In this document: positions 7,918 through 15,926 of the stretch, one piece after another
Position numbering within the stretch: position 1 is the first letter of the stretch
How the letters are laid out: each line of letters starts with the position of its first letter
Assembly (NCBI GenBank): GCA_039819065.1
Contig: JBCBSS010000079.1
Span: forward strand, 1 to 36,202
DNA from: JBCBSS01 sp039819065
Lineage (GTDB): Bacteria; Bacteroidota; Bacteroidia; Cytophagales; Cyclobacteriaceae
Length of the DNA: 36,202 bases
Direction of reading: 5' to 3'
Translations under genes and position numbers: made by a program
The notes under the pieces: generated by a model
The model's input: only the letters and a program-made list of their open reading frames with translations
Database searches by the model: none
Told to the model about the DNA's origin: nothing

Positions 7918-9394
7918 CTTGCTCTCTTAATTTCAATTTCGGTTTAAAACTTACTATCCTTCGTGCCATTCGTTCGAAGATGAGGTTATGGAAGGGGACC
8001 AAACTGTACCAGTACAGTCGCCCCCATAACCCGAGCGGTCTAAATGTCGCTGTTTGAATTAATTCTTTCTTAAATGTCTCTTCCACTATTTTGAACTCCA
8101 GCCAGGCTTCACCAGGGAGTTTCATTTCTGCATATAGCAGCAGACGCTTGTTTTCCTTATCCGCGAGTAATACTCTCCAGAAGTCCAAAGCGTCACCTGC
8201 CTTCAGGTCAAGAGGACTCCTTCTACCTCTACGAAGCCCTACACCACCTACTATTTTGTCCAGTAGACCTCTGATCTTCCACAAAAAGTTGCCGTAATAC
8301 CAACCACGATCCCCACCTATGGACCAGATGTTCTCTTTCACCTGTTCCACATTTTTGTCGAATGTCACCGATCTTTTATCTAATAAACAACCAAACTCAG
8401 GAACTTGCTGATAATCCAGGAAATTGCCGTCTATCGAACTCGTATCAACGGTATCTTTCCAGCTTGAAATGACGCTTTTCTGGTTGATTTTTGAGAATGC
8501 CAACCTGAGTGTTTCTTCGTAGGAGCAAAGGTTGATAGGAATTAACGCTTTGATCCTATCACTATTGACTTTACAAACCACCTCGTTCTTCATGCTTCTG
8601 ACCAAACTCTTGGCTAGAGAATAAGAAGTAGAAGTGACGAAATACAGCCAGTGGGATGATAGGTTGGGTGTAAGCACGGGCAAAGTCATGATGAACCTGT
8701 TCAGGCCTCTGACCTTTGCGTAACGCAACATCATTTCCTTGTAACTCAATACGTCCGTGCCACCAATATCAAATGTATCATCAAAACATGCCTCATTAAG
8801 CAGTACCCCGTCCAGATACTGGATGACGTTTCTTATCCCAATCGGCTGACACATGTTATTCACCCACTTCGGCGTCACCATTACCGGTAGCTTTTCTGTC
8901 AGATCCCGAATGATCTCAAACGAGGCACTACCGGAACCTATTATGATAGCCGCTCTGAGTACTGTTACCGGTACACCACTGCTTTTAAGCAGTTCTTCCA
9001 CATTCCTCCTCGAAGTCAGGTGTTTGGATAAGTGCTCATCATTGGCAATACCTCCCAGGTAGATGATTTGACGAGCGTCAGTTTTACCTACATATTGGGC
9101 AAAATTTTGAGCAGTAACCTCTTCAAGATGTTGGAAGTCATCGTTAGTGTGCGTCATAGAATGCACCAAGTAATAGGCTGCATCTATGTCTTTAGGTAAG
9201 TGTTCAAGGCTATTAGTATCGTTAAGATCGGCTTCAAATATGGTGATCTGGGCCATTTCCTCAACGCTAAAGTCTTCATGATCAAAGCGGCGTGCATCTC
9301 TGACCAGGCATACTATTTCACACCCCCGTGCCAACAGGGATGGTAACAGTCGACGTCCAATATAACCGGTTGAGCCTGTCAGTAGTACTTTCAT
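7868..9394 (-). CDS. YbjT-like SDR/NAD(P)-binding protein with C-terminal DUF2867
   Basis: 508 residues. The N-terminus is a Rossmann fold with TGSTGYIG (6-13), an atypical short-chain dehydrogenase/NmrA-like domain to about residue 300. The remainder (about 330-480, including GDRGWYYGNFLWKIRGLLDK and the stretch GLWGRLYWYSLVPFHNLIF) matches the DUF2867 region that follows the Rossmann domain in E. coli YbjT-type proteins. The substrate is unknown. The start codon overlaps the photolyase stop by 4 bp (ATGA), and the 3' end overlaps the SRPBCC gene by 50 bp, so all three are probably translated as a unit from one transcript. Confidence 0.88.
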   Translation of the reverse strand: MKVLLTGSTGYIGRRLLPSLLARGCEIVCLVRDARRFDHEDFSVEEMAQITIFEADLNDTNSLEHLPKDIDAAYYLVHSMTHTNDDFQHLEEVTAQNFAQYVGKTDARQIIYLGGIANDEHLSKHLTSRRNVEELLKSSGVPVTVLRAAIIIGSGSASFEIIRDLTEKLPVMVTPKWVNNMCQPIGIRNVIQYLDGVLLNEACFDDTFDIGGTDVLSYKEMMLRYAKVRGLNRFIMTLPVLTPNLSSHWLYFVTSTSYSLAKSLVRSMKNEVVCKVNSDRIKALIPINLCSYEETLRLAFSKINQKSVISSWKDTVDTSSIDGNFLDYQQVPEFGCLLDKRSVTFDKNVEQVKENIWSIGGDRGWYYGNFLWKIRGLLDKIVGGVGLRRGRRSPLDLKAGDALDFWRVLLADKENKRLLLYAEMKLPGEAWLEFKIVEETFKKELIQTATFRPLGLWGRLYWYSLVPFHNLIFERMARRIVSFKPKLKLREQDENIQFTEEASIANKS

Positions 9395-10704
9395 ACTGGT
9401 TGCAAAGCCTCTTTATAAGTTTCAATTGCTTTTACTCGCGCAGTGGCATGTTCTACAATGGGTTTGGGATATGATAATTCCTGAAATTCTGGTACCCACT
9501 TTTTGATATAAATTAAATCCGGATCAAATTTCTCCGTTTGTAATTTCGGATTAAAAACCCTGAAATATGGCGCTGCGTCACAACCTGAACTAGCGGCCCA
9601 TTGCCAGCCACCATTGTTTGAAGCAAGGTCAAAATCTAATAACTTCTGTGCAAAATAGGCTTCGCCCCACCTCCAATCAATCAACAAATGCTTGGTCAGG
9701 AAACTTGCGGTTATCATACGCACCCTATTGTGCATGAATCCAGTGCTGTTCAGTTCACGCATGCCAGCATCCACTATTGGATAGCCAGTTCTACCCTCAC
9801 ACCAAGCCTCAAAATGGTCGGCATTATTACGCCAAGGAATAGCGTCATAAGCTGGTTTGAAAGCTTTATCCACTACATATGGGAAATGCCATAAAATCAT
9901 GGCGTAGAAGTCTCTCCAAATCAACTCATTCAACCATTTTTCATTCTCCTTTATGGCTATTTGAGCCAGCTGGCGAATGCTGACTGTTCCAAAACGTAAA
10001 TGAACACTGAGCCTTGTCGTGCCCTTGATAGCAGGGATATCTCTTTTGATATGATAGTCGCGAATGGTCGTTTTGCTGATCACTCGCTCTGGGAAGTCTG
10101 TATTGGTCTTTTCAAAACCCATTTCTTCCAAACTGATCATGTCATAAGGGTCAGTTTGGATCAGGTTATCATAGTACTGCTCACATGGATAACTCTTGAG
10201 ATAAAAATTATTGACTTTGGCTTTCCACTTCTTACTGTAAGGTGTAAAGACAGTATATGGCTTGCCATCATCCTTAGTAACTTCATCCTTTTCAAAGATT
10301 ACTTGGTCTTTAAAGGTGTGGAAAGCACTGCCCTTTTTTTGAAGAATTGAAGCTATTTGCTCATCCCGATCAGAAGCATACGGCTCGTAATCGTGGTTTG
10401 TATAGACCGCTTTGGGCGTTATTTTATTATATATCTCAACAGGATTGCCATGCCATACCAATAATGTGCTGCCTAACTCCTCTAACTGCTCTTTGATCAA
10501 CTTGAGGGACTCATGAATGAATTCTACCCTTCTGTCTTTCTTATCGTCAAGCTTGTCTAGAATTTCGGTATCAAAGATGAATACCGGCAAAACTTTTTTC
10601 TCACTTTTTAATGCGTGGTAAAGACCGGCATTATCTGTGAGTCTTAGGTCTCGACGGAACCAGAAGAGTGTTGTATCAGGAGATATGTTATGGTAATCTG
10701 TCAC
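9391..10704 (-). CDS. DNA photolyase / cryptochrome family
   Basis: 437 residues. The N-terminal antenna domain starts with TLFWFRRDLRLTDNAGL (12-28). The FAD-binding C-terminal domain carries WCEGRTGYPIVDAGMREL and TGFMHNRVRM (about 301-330) and NNGGWQWAASSGCDAAPYFR, the conserved flavin and lesion-binding region. It most likely repairs cyclobutane pyrimidine dimers using light, though a cryptochrome-like role cannot be excluded from sequence. The start is GTG at 10704, 7 bp after the small upstream gene; no upstream ATG fits and the family start is correctly placed. It sits inside the carotenoid operon, consistent with light induction. Confidence 0.94.
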   Translation of the reverse strand: MTDYHNISPDTTLFWFRRDLRLTDNAGLYHALKSEKKVLPVFIFDTEILDKLDDKKDRRVEFIHESLKLIKEQLEELGSTLLVWHGNPVEIYNKITPKAVYTNHDYEPYASDRDEQIASILQKKGSAFHTFKDQVIFEKDEVTKDDGKPYTVFTPYSKKWKAKVNNFYLKSYPCEQYYDNLIQTDPYDMISLEEMGFEKTNTDFPERVISKTTIRDYHIKRDIPAIKGTTRLSVHLRFGTVSIRQLAQIAIKENEKWLNELIWRDFYAMILWHFPYVVDKAFKPAYDAIPWRNNADHFEAWCEGRTGYPIVDAGMRELNSTGFMHNRVRMITASFLTKHLLIDWRWGEAYFAQKLLDFDLASNNGGWQWAASSGCDAAPYFRVFNPKLQTEKFDPDLIYIKKWVPEFQELSYPKPIVEHATARVKAIETYKEALQPV

Positions 10705-10711
10705 CCTTGAA

Positions 10712-10879
10712 CTACTGCTTTAAGCTTTCGATTTCTTTGGCTACTTTTTCGGCTTCCTCTATTTTCTGTGCGTAAAGCTTGAGATCACCTGAGCGTTGCA
10801 CTTCCATCGCCTCTTTCATCATGGCCTCATACTTCTTTTTCAACTTCTTTACCGGGTCTTTTTTGAATAAACTGATCAT
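10712..10879 (-). CDS. Small conserved protein (DUF6435 / Lacal_2735-like)
   Basis: 55 residues from the ATG at 10879 (MISLFKKDPVKKLKKKYEA): a short basic start then two amphipathic helices rich in Lys and Glu (AMMKEAMEVQRSGDLKLYA, then EAEKVAKEIESLKQ). This fits the small family I recall as DUF6435 or Lacal_2735, of unknown function. An in-frame GTG/ATG extension to 10909 adds ten residues (VVYFNKHND) but reads through a palindrome and does not resemble the family start, so the internal ATG is preferred. It is 7 bp upstream of the photolyase and likely co-transcribed with it. Confidence 0.75.
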   Translation of the reverse strand: MISLFKKDPVKKLKKKYEAMMKEAMEVQRSGDLKLYAQKIEEAEKVAKEIESLKQ

Positions 10880-10886
10880 ATCGTTG

Positions 10887-10904
10887 TGTTTATTGAAATA
10901 AACA
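10887..10904. promoter_or_regulatory. Perfect 8-2-8 palindrome upstream of the small protein and photolyase
   Basis: TGTTTATT-GA-AATAAACA lies 8 bp upstream of the ATG at 10879. It could be an operator or a leader hairpin; the binder is unknown. It falls in the only sizeable gap (about 220 bp) within the carotenoid operon, where an internal promoter would be expected. Confidence 0.35.
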
Positions 10905-11098
10905 ACCAAGGTGCAGACAAGTTTGAATGATGAAAACCGGGCAGGTTACAATCAACTGTCATAGATTGTCAGGAACTGTAGGATAATGAGCGGCTAAGTA
11001 CTTTGGAGGAACAGACCGGCCCAGAAAGGGTGTTTTATTTCAAGTTTGACAATTATATCCCTTGAATCTCTAGCTGTTTTTCAGCTTGCCAGTAATGA

Positions 11099-11623
11099 TT
11101 ATAAGGTATTAGGTACTATTGGGGTTAAGCCTTTATCGACTATCGCTTTAAACCAAAAAGTATAATCTTCAGGATTTTGGGTCAGATCATTTTCAACGAA
11201 CTCAGGGTCTATGTATTTCCAGTCTTCTGCTTCCTCTGGGTTCAGTTGAGGTTCGCCATCAAATTGACCGGTCAATACATGGTCATATTCATATTCTATC
11301 AGATCGTTCTCAAGTACCACCTGATAGATGAATTTATACTGGAATTGTAAGTCCGCTTCAATGCCCATTTCTTCAACCAATCTTCTGTTGGCTGCATCTA
11401 TGATTGATTCACCGGGTCTGGGATGACTGCAACAGGTATTGGTCCACAATCCGCCGGAGTGATATTTTGATTGCGCCCTTTTTTGTAGTAGTATTTCACC
11501 TTTAGTATTGAATATGAGAATAGAAAAAGCACGGTGAAGCACGCCCTCCTGGTGTGCTTTGAGTTTCTCCATTTCTCCTATGGTGTGGTCGTGTTCATCA
11601 ACCAGAATGACTTTCTCTTCCAA
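11099..11623 (-). CDS. idi: Isopentenyl-diphosphate delta-isomerase, type 1
   Basis: 174 residues, Nudix fold. The catalytic Cys65 is in TNTCCSHP (61-68), next to HSGGLW, and the metal-binding Nudix helix is ANRRLVEEMGI. The acidic EYEYDHV motif follows at about 112-118. It interconverts isopentenyl and dimethylallyl diphosphate, feeding the prenyl precursors of carotenoids. The start appears to be TTG at 11623: the next Met is at residue 18, inside the first strand, whereas MEEKVILVDEHD matches the family N-terminus. The start is one base after the crtB stop, so translation is probably coupled to crtB. Confidence 0.93.
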   Translation of the reverse strand: MEEKVILVDEHDHTIGEMEKLKAHQEGVLHRAFSILIFNTKGEILLQKRAQSKYHSGGLWTNTCCSHPRPGESIIDAANRRLVEEMGIEADLQFQYKFIYQVVLENDLIEYEYDHVLTGQFDGEPQLNPEEAEDWKYIDPEFVENDLTQNPEDYTFWFKAIVDKGLTPIVPNTL

Positions 11624-11624
11624 A

Positions 11625-12461
11625 TCAGATAAGGTTCAATCTATGTTTGAGGTATGTCGATAAAAGTATCGAATATTTCTTTTGATTGGGTATCCTTATC
11701 CTACTTTCTAAGATATAATTTGAAGGTGTTTTTCTGATCTTGTTGAAAAGTGCGTGGTAATAAACATAAGCCAGGTAGACACCGAATTTGGCACTCTTCG
11801 GTAGCTTTTTAATGCCCTCCAGCCCCATTTGGAAGTCAGCCTCGATCGATTCTTCAATCAGTTTTTTGCTGTCATCATCAAACTCACCAATGCTCAACCC
11901 GGGAAAGTAAGTACGGCCCATGCCTTTGAAGTCGGCATTGAGATCGCGTAGGAAGTTGATCTTTTGAAAAGCAGAACCCAGTTTCATAGCATAAGGCTTG
12001 AGTTCCTTATACATCTCTTTGTCACCCTTACAGAAAACACAAAGGCACATCAGTCCCACTACTTCTGCTGAACCAAGGATATATGCTTCAAATTTGTCCT
12101 GATCGTAGGCCTTTTTGGTAAGGTCCATTTCCATACTTCTCAAGAATAGATCGATCAGCTCGTGGTCTATATTATATTGATTAACCACTCTTTGAAAGCT
12201 ATTAAGTATGGGGTTTAGGCTAATTTTCTCGTCTATGGCTTGATAAGTATCTTTCTCGAATCTTTCTAACAAAGTCTTTTTGTCGTATTCGTGAAAGGTA
12301 TCCACTATTTCATCAGCGAACCTGACGAAACCATATATGCCATATATAGGGTCTCTAAGTTCTCGGTCCAAGCACAGAATCCCCAAGGAGAAGGAGGTGC
12401 TGTATTTGACTGTAGCAATACGGCTGCACTTGAATGATACCTTATCGTATAAATCTTTCAT
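11625..12461 (-). CDS. crtB: Phytoene synthase
   Basis: 278 residues from the ATG at 12461 (an in-frame TTG lies one codon upstream). It is a squalene/phytoene synthase family protein with the first aspartate-rich motif DEIVD (about 50-54) and the second in NFLRDLNAD (about 169-177), followed by GRTYFP. It condenses two geranylgeranyl diphosphates to phytoene. The gene is 11 bp after crtI, with AAGAGATTG just before the ATG, and directly precedes idi. The GGPP synthase that supplies it is not in the window. Confidence 0.95.
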   Translation of the reverse strand: MKDLYDKVSFKCSRIATVKYSTSFSLGILCLDRELRDPIYGIYGFVRFADEIVDTFHEYDKKTLLERFEKDTYQAIDEKISLNPILNSFQRVVNQYNIDHELIDLFLRSMEMDLTKKAYDQDKFEAYILGSAEVVGLMCLCVFCKGDKEMYKELKPYAMKLGSAFQKINFLRDLNADFKGMGRTYFPGLSIGEFDDDSKKLIEESIEADFQMGLEGIKKLPKSAKFGVYLAYVYYHALFNKIRKTPSNYILESRIRIPNQKKYSILLSTYLKHRLNLI

Positions 12462-12472
12462 CAATCTCTTAA

Positions 12473-13945
12473 TTAATTTAAAACTTTTAATACCTCTTTC
12501 GCAACTACTTCTCCTGATATTATCGAAGGAGGTACTCCTGGGCCTGGCACTGTAAGCTGTCCCGTATAAAAAAGATTCTTTACCTTCTTACTATGTAAAG
12601 AAGGCTTCAGAATGGCGGTTTGCCTAAGGGTGTTGGCTAATCCGTAGGCATTACCTTTAAACGAGTTGTAGTCCCCGATGAAATCGTTATGCGCATAACT
12701 TCGCTTGTAAACTACATGCTCCTTGATTGATTCTCCAGTCAGTTTTTCCAAACGTTCCATAACGAGATCATAGTATTCTTCCCTGATGGATTCTTCATCT
12801 TTGAGTCCTGGAGCAACCGGGACAAGAATAAAGACATTTTCGCAACCTTCAGGTGCTGCTGTGGGGTCTGTTTTAGAAGAGCAGCACACATAGAACAAGG
12901 GCTTAGAAGGCCACTTCGGGTCTTCATAGATTTCCTTAGCATGTGCTGGGAAATCTTCATCGAAAAACAAATTATGATGTAGCAGATTTCCAATCTGTTT
13001 GTTCACTCCTAAATAGAATATAAGGCTGGATGGTGCCATAGTTCTTTTTTCCCAGTAATCAGCATTATACTTACGAGCAGAAGCCGGTAAAAGGTTTTGT
13101 TCTATGTGATGATAATCAGCCGAACCTACTATATAATCTGAGGGGATGGACTTGCCATTGATCCTAAGTCCCTGGGCTTTGTTGGCCTCAAGCTCCAGCT
13201 TCTCTACGTTGGCACTTAATTCGAAATTTACGCCTAGACTCTTGGCGAGATCACTCATGCCCTCAACTATCTTATACATACCACCTTTAGGATACCATGT
13301 GCCCAAAGACATATCTGCATAATTCATGAGACTGTATAAAGCAGGTGTTTTGTCAGGCATAGCCCCTAGAAACAACACAGGGAATTCTAATAGCTGGATG
13401 AGCTTAGGATTCTTGAAGTATTTACGAATGTATTTGCTTATCGATTGAAATACATGAAGTTTCAATACACCGGTCATCAGACGCAAGTCGATAAATTCGG
13501 TGAGGGACTTACTGGGTTTGTAGACCAGATCTTTTATACCTACCTCATATTTATAGGCTCCTTCTTCAAGGAATTTTTTGAGGTGAGTGCTACTGCCTTT
13601 TTCATAAGACTCGAAAAGCTCAAAGAGACCTTCTTCACTGGCAGGAAGATCCATAATATCATTCTTTCCAAAATAAATACGATAGGAAGGGTCTAATCTG
13701 ATGAGTTCATAATAGTCTTTGGTGCTTTTGCCAAACTTATTGAAAAAGTCTTCGAATATGTCAGGCATCCAGTACCAGCTTGGTCCCATGTCGAACGTGT
13801 AGCCATCGACTTTGAATTGCCTTGCTCGACCACCAAGCGAATCATTTTTTTCGTAAACAGTAACATTTTGGCCAGCTGCTGCCAAGAAACATGAAGCTGA
13901 CAGTCCCGAGAAACCGGAACCAATAACTGCAATGGATTTACTCAC
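12473..13945 (-). CDS. crtI: Phytoene desaturase
   Basis: 490 residues. The N-terminal FAD-binding motif is IAVIGSGFSGLSAS (5-18), followed by an acidic residue at the end of the second strand (YEKN). The C-terminus carries the CrtI signature LFYTGQLTVPGPGVPPSIISG (positions about 459-479). It desaturates phytoene to lycopene using FAD at the membrane. The start is GTG at 13945, supported by GAGGAG nine bases upstream. It is the first structural gene of the carotenoid operon, about 190 bp downstream of the ECF sigma gene, and its promoter is a natural target of that sigma or of the MerR-B12 regulator. Confidence 0.95.
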   Translation of the reverse strand: MSKSIAVIGSGFSGLSASCFLAAAGQNVTVYEKNDSLGGRARQFKVDGYTFDMGPSWYWMPDIFEDFFNKFGKSTKDYYELIRLDPSYRIYFGKNDIMDLPASEEGLFELFESYEKGSSTHLKKFLEEGAYKYEVGIKDLVYKPSKSLTEFIDLRLMTGVLKLHVFQSISKYIRKYFKNPKLIQLLEFPVLFLGAMPDKTPALYSLMNYADMSLGTWYPKGGMYKIVEGMSDLAKSLGVNFELSANVEKLELEANKAQGLRINGKSIPSDYIVGSADYHHIEQNLLPASARKYNADYWEKRTMAPSSLIFYLGVNKQIGNLLHHNLFFDEDFPAHAKEIYEDPKWPSKPLFYVCCSSKTDPTAAPEGCENVFILVPVAPGLKDEESIREEYYDLVMERLEKLTGESIKEHVVYKRSYAHNDFIGDYNSFKGNAYGLANTLRQTAILKPSLHSKKVKNLFYTGQLTVPGPGVPPSIISGEVVAKEVLKVLN

Positions 13946-13954
13946 CTTATTTTG

Positions 13955-13960
13955 CTCCTC
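13955..13960 (-). promoter_or_regulatory. Shine-Dalgarno sequence of crtI
   Basis: GAGGAG on the - strand, nine bases before the GTG start. It stands out because most starts in this window lack such a site. Confidence 0.7.
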
Positions 13961-14137
13961 AAACGATTAGATATATGTTAAAACAGATAAACCTAAAGCC
14001 TGTTTGAAAGCAAAGTAAAAAAAACACATCACAAAGCGGTTGGTCAAGCGCATATAATTGCACCCACCTTATTACTTTACAATGTGTTATTCGAAAATTA
14101 AACTAGAATTTGAGTACTTGTAAGCTGAACAATAGTG

Positions 14138-14641
14138 CTAATTGTAATTGCCCAATTGCCTCTGAATTTCTTTCCTCGCATGGAAGATTCTATTCTTAAC
14201 AGTGCCAATAGGAATGTTCAATTCATCAGCTATTTCTTGATATTTGAACCCTTCCAGATGCATTCTAAATGGTACCAGTAAATCAGTCTTGATTTTGTCG
14301 ATACAATTGATCACATCTTTGTACTGATATTTGCAATCAGGAAGGTTAAATGTATGATTATCAGCGACATTCAGGTAGTATAACTCTTTTGTGTCATCGT
14401 GCGTTGTCTTGGCACGCTGGCTCTTTCTGTAGTTATTAATGAAGGTGTTACGCATGATTGTAAATAACCATCCCTTCAGGTTAGTGTTGGTGGTAAACTT
14501 GTCCCTGTAAGTGATCGCTTTCAAGATGGTATCCTGGACGAGATCCTTTGATTCTTCGTGATCGGTGGTGAACCTTTTGGTAAAAAGTTCAAGCGTACTT
14601 TGTAAGTCTACAATTTGGTGGTTGAATTCAATAACGGTCAT
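14138..14641 (-). CDS. ECF-type sigma factor of the light/carotenoid locus (LitS-like role)
   Basis: 167 residues. Region 2 lies at about 25-75 (EESKDLVQDTILKAI, LKGWLFTIMRNTFINNYRK) and the region 4 helix-turn-helix at about 125-162 (YQEIADELNIPIGTVKNRI). No anti-sigma gene is adjacent, so activity is probably set by transcription. It lies between the MerR-B12 regulator and crtI. The LitR-LitS-carotenoid arrangement of Streptomyces offers a precedent, with the B12 photoreceptor repressing a sigma gene that drives the crt genes. The application here is inference. A 14-bp motif shared with the regulator gene's own promoter lies 75-88 bp upstream. Confidence 0.92.
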   Translation of the reverse strand: MTVIEFNHQIVDLQSTLELFTKRFTTDHEESKDLVQDTILKAITYRDKFTTNTNLKGWLFTIMRNTFINNYRKSQRAKTTHDDTKELYYLNVADNHTFNLPDCKYQYKDVINCIDKIKTDLLVPFRMHLEGFKYQEIADELNIPIGTVKNRIFHARKEIQRQLGNYN

Positions 14642-14715
14642 GGTAAGCTCGAGTTTGTTAAGTTTTTTAGATTAAAAAATGAACAGCCTTCAGGTTTGTG
14701 TAACCAAACTTTAGA

Positions 14716-14729
14716 AAAATGTTTAACTG
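14716..14729. promoter_or_regulatory. Shared 14-bp motif upstream of the ECF sigma gene
   Basis: AAAATGTTTAACTG, identical to 15777-15790 upstream of the MerR-B12 gene. Candidate operator for the B12 regulator. Confidence 0.4.
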
Positions 14730-14762
14730 GGTATTGATGAAGTTACACAGGTGCTGAAAATA

Positions 14763-14780
14763 CGAGGTACCATATCCTCG
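14763..14780 (-). terminator. Possible weak terminator after the MerR-B12 gene
   Basis: The - strand hairpin CGAGG-ATATGGTA-CCTCG is followed by TATTTT, 65 bp after the regulator's stop. The 5-bp stem is short; it could also be an operator (internal GGTACC). Confidence 0.3.
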
Positions 14781-14844
14781 GATTTTACAGTAATTTTATC
14801 CGATGACCTTTGAAATGACTTGGGAGTGACTTGGCGCTTGTCCG

Positions 14845-15738
14845 TTATGTCTTCGACCCGTCAAAAATACTTTTCAATTCCGTGGCAGAATGGAAGGGAA
14901 TTACATTTTTTGGGTAACGTAAATTAGCGTTTCTTATTTGTAATCCTGAGATATAGATGGTGGATTGTTTGAAGGCTTCAGCCAATTTCTTAATGTAAGC
15001 TTGTAGTTCTTCTTCAACGAAGCGTGAGGTGAAAGAAGTGACAAAATGATCCGGACTATGTATTTTGGCAACCTCCAATAAATCTTTAAACGGTACGGAT
15101 TGACCCAGATAGATAATCTGATGTTCTAGCTTTTTAGATAAATAAGCATAAAAGAGTAAACCTAGTTCATGCATTTCATTCTCAGGAAGATACAATACAG
15201 TTTTCTTAGCCTCAGGGCTTGTAGTGATAGCGAGGGAATCTATTGCTACTATGATTTTTTGCCTGACCAGGTTAGAGATAAAATGCTCTTGAGCGGGATT
15301 AATATTGCCTGAGAGCCAGAGCACTCCGATTTTTTCTAGAAACGGATAGATGATGTCAGTGATAGTCTTTTCAAAGCCAAACCTGAGAAAAAGATTTGAC
15401 AGCACCTTTTCGAATTTAATCTCGTCTAATTCGAGCATGGCAATAACCAATTGATCGATATGTACGACGGCTCCGTTAAGGCTCGTTACTTCGCTTACCT
15501 CAAGTACTTTTTCCTGAAGTTGTTGGTCACTGAGGTCTGCTATCTTTGAAATTTTCAGACCATTGTTATACAGTATGGAAACATTGAGTACCTTTTTAAG
15601 GTCCTCGTCATTATAGTAGCGAATGTTGGTATCTGTGCGCTTGGGCTCGACGATTTTGTGGCGCTTTTCCCACATTCGGATGGTATGCGCTTTGATGCCG
15701 GATAATTGCTCTAATTCCTTTATCGAATATTTTGCCAT
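14845..15738 (-). CDS. MerR-type B12-dependent photoreceptor repressor, CarH/LitR class
   Basis: 297 residues. The N-terminal MerR winged helix is at 4-70 (SIKELEQLSGIKAHTIRMWEKRH). The middle helical bundle carries the W-x9-EH signature (Trp141, Glu151, His152) that senses adenosylcobalamin light cleavage in CarH. The C-terminal Rossmann-like B12 domain has the ExHxxG motif with the cobalt ligand His190 (EMHELG, 188-193). In the dark the AdoCbl-bound protein represses; light breaks the Co-C bond and releases DNA (known for CarH). The gene is upstream of the ECF sigma and carotenoid genes, its likely targets. The upstream gap holds repeated TTAAC motifs and an FNR/Crp-like box. Confidence 0.93.
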   Translation of the reverse strand: MAKYSIKELEQLSGIKAHTIRMWEKRHKIVEPKRTDTNIRYYNDEDLKKVLNVSILYNNGLKISKIADLSDQQLQEKVLEVSEVTSLNGAVVHIDQLVIAMLELDEIKFEKVLSNLFLRFGFEKTITDIIYPFLEKIGVLWLSGNINPAQEHFISNLVRQKIIVAIDSLAITTSPEAKKTVLYLPENEMHELGLLFYAYLSKKLEHQIIYLGQSVPFKDLLEVAKIHSPDHFVTSFTSRFVEEELQAYIKKLAEAFKQSTIYISGLQIRNANLRYPKNVIPFHSATELKSIFDGSKT

Positions 15739-15776
15739 TCTTAGCCCTCTTAACTCTTTTTAACACTTTCCCCCAT

Positions 15777-15790
15777 AAAATGTTTAACTG
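15777..15790. promoter_or_regulatory. Shared 14-bp motif upstream of the MerR-B12 gene
   Basis: AAAATGTTTAACTG, 39-52 bp upstream of the ATG and identical to the copy before the ECF sigma gene. Two further TTAAC words lie closer to the start (15750-15754 and 15760-15764), giving a cluster consistent with autoregulation. Confidence 0.4.
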
Positions 15791-15793
15791 ACC

Positions 15794-15807
15794 TTGACGT
15801 AGATCAA
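15794..15807. promoter_or_regulatory. FNR/Crp-type box
   Basis: TTGACGTAGATCAA differs from the TTGAT-N4-ATCAA consensus at one base. It is centred about 62 bp upstream of the MerR-B12 start codon. No Crp/FNR gene is in the window. Confidence 0.35.
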
Positions 15808-15926
15808 CACTAAATGAGCCATAATCAGCTCATAATAATAGTAATAATTAATTTTGTTTAAAAATATATCAAGTTGCTTTAACACTTGGGTCTTGAGTCG
15901 ATTCTATCAAATGGAAGACCTATTGA

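Noticed and set aside
14011..14035. Bacteroidota -33/-7 promoter before crtI (TTTG and TTACTTTG on the - strand)
   Set aside because: Only 13 bases separate the elements instead of the usual 17-19, and the -7 element has a mismatch.
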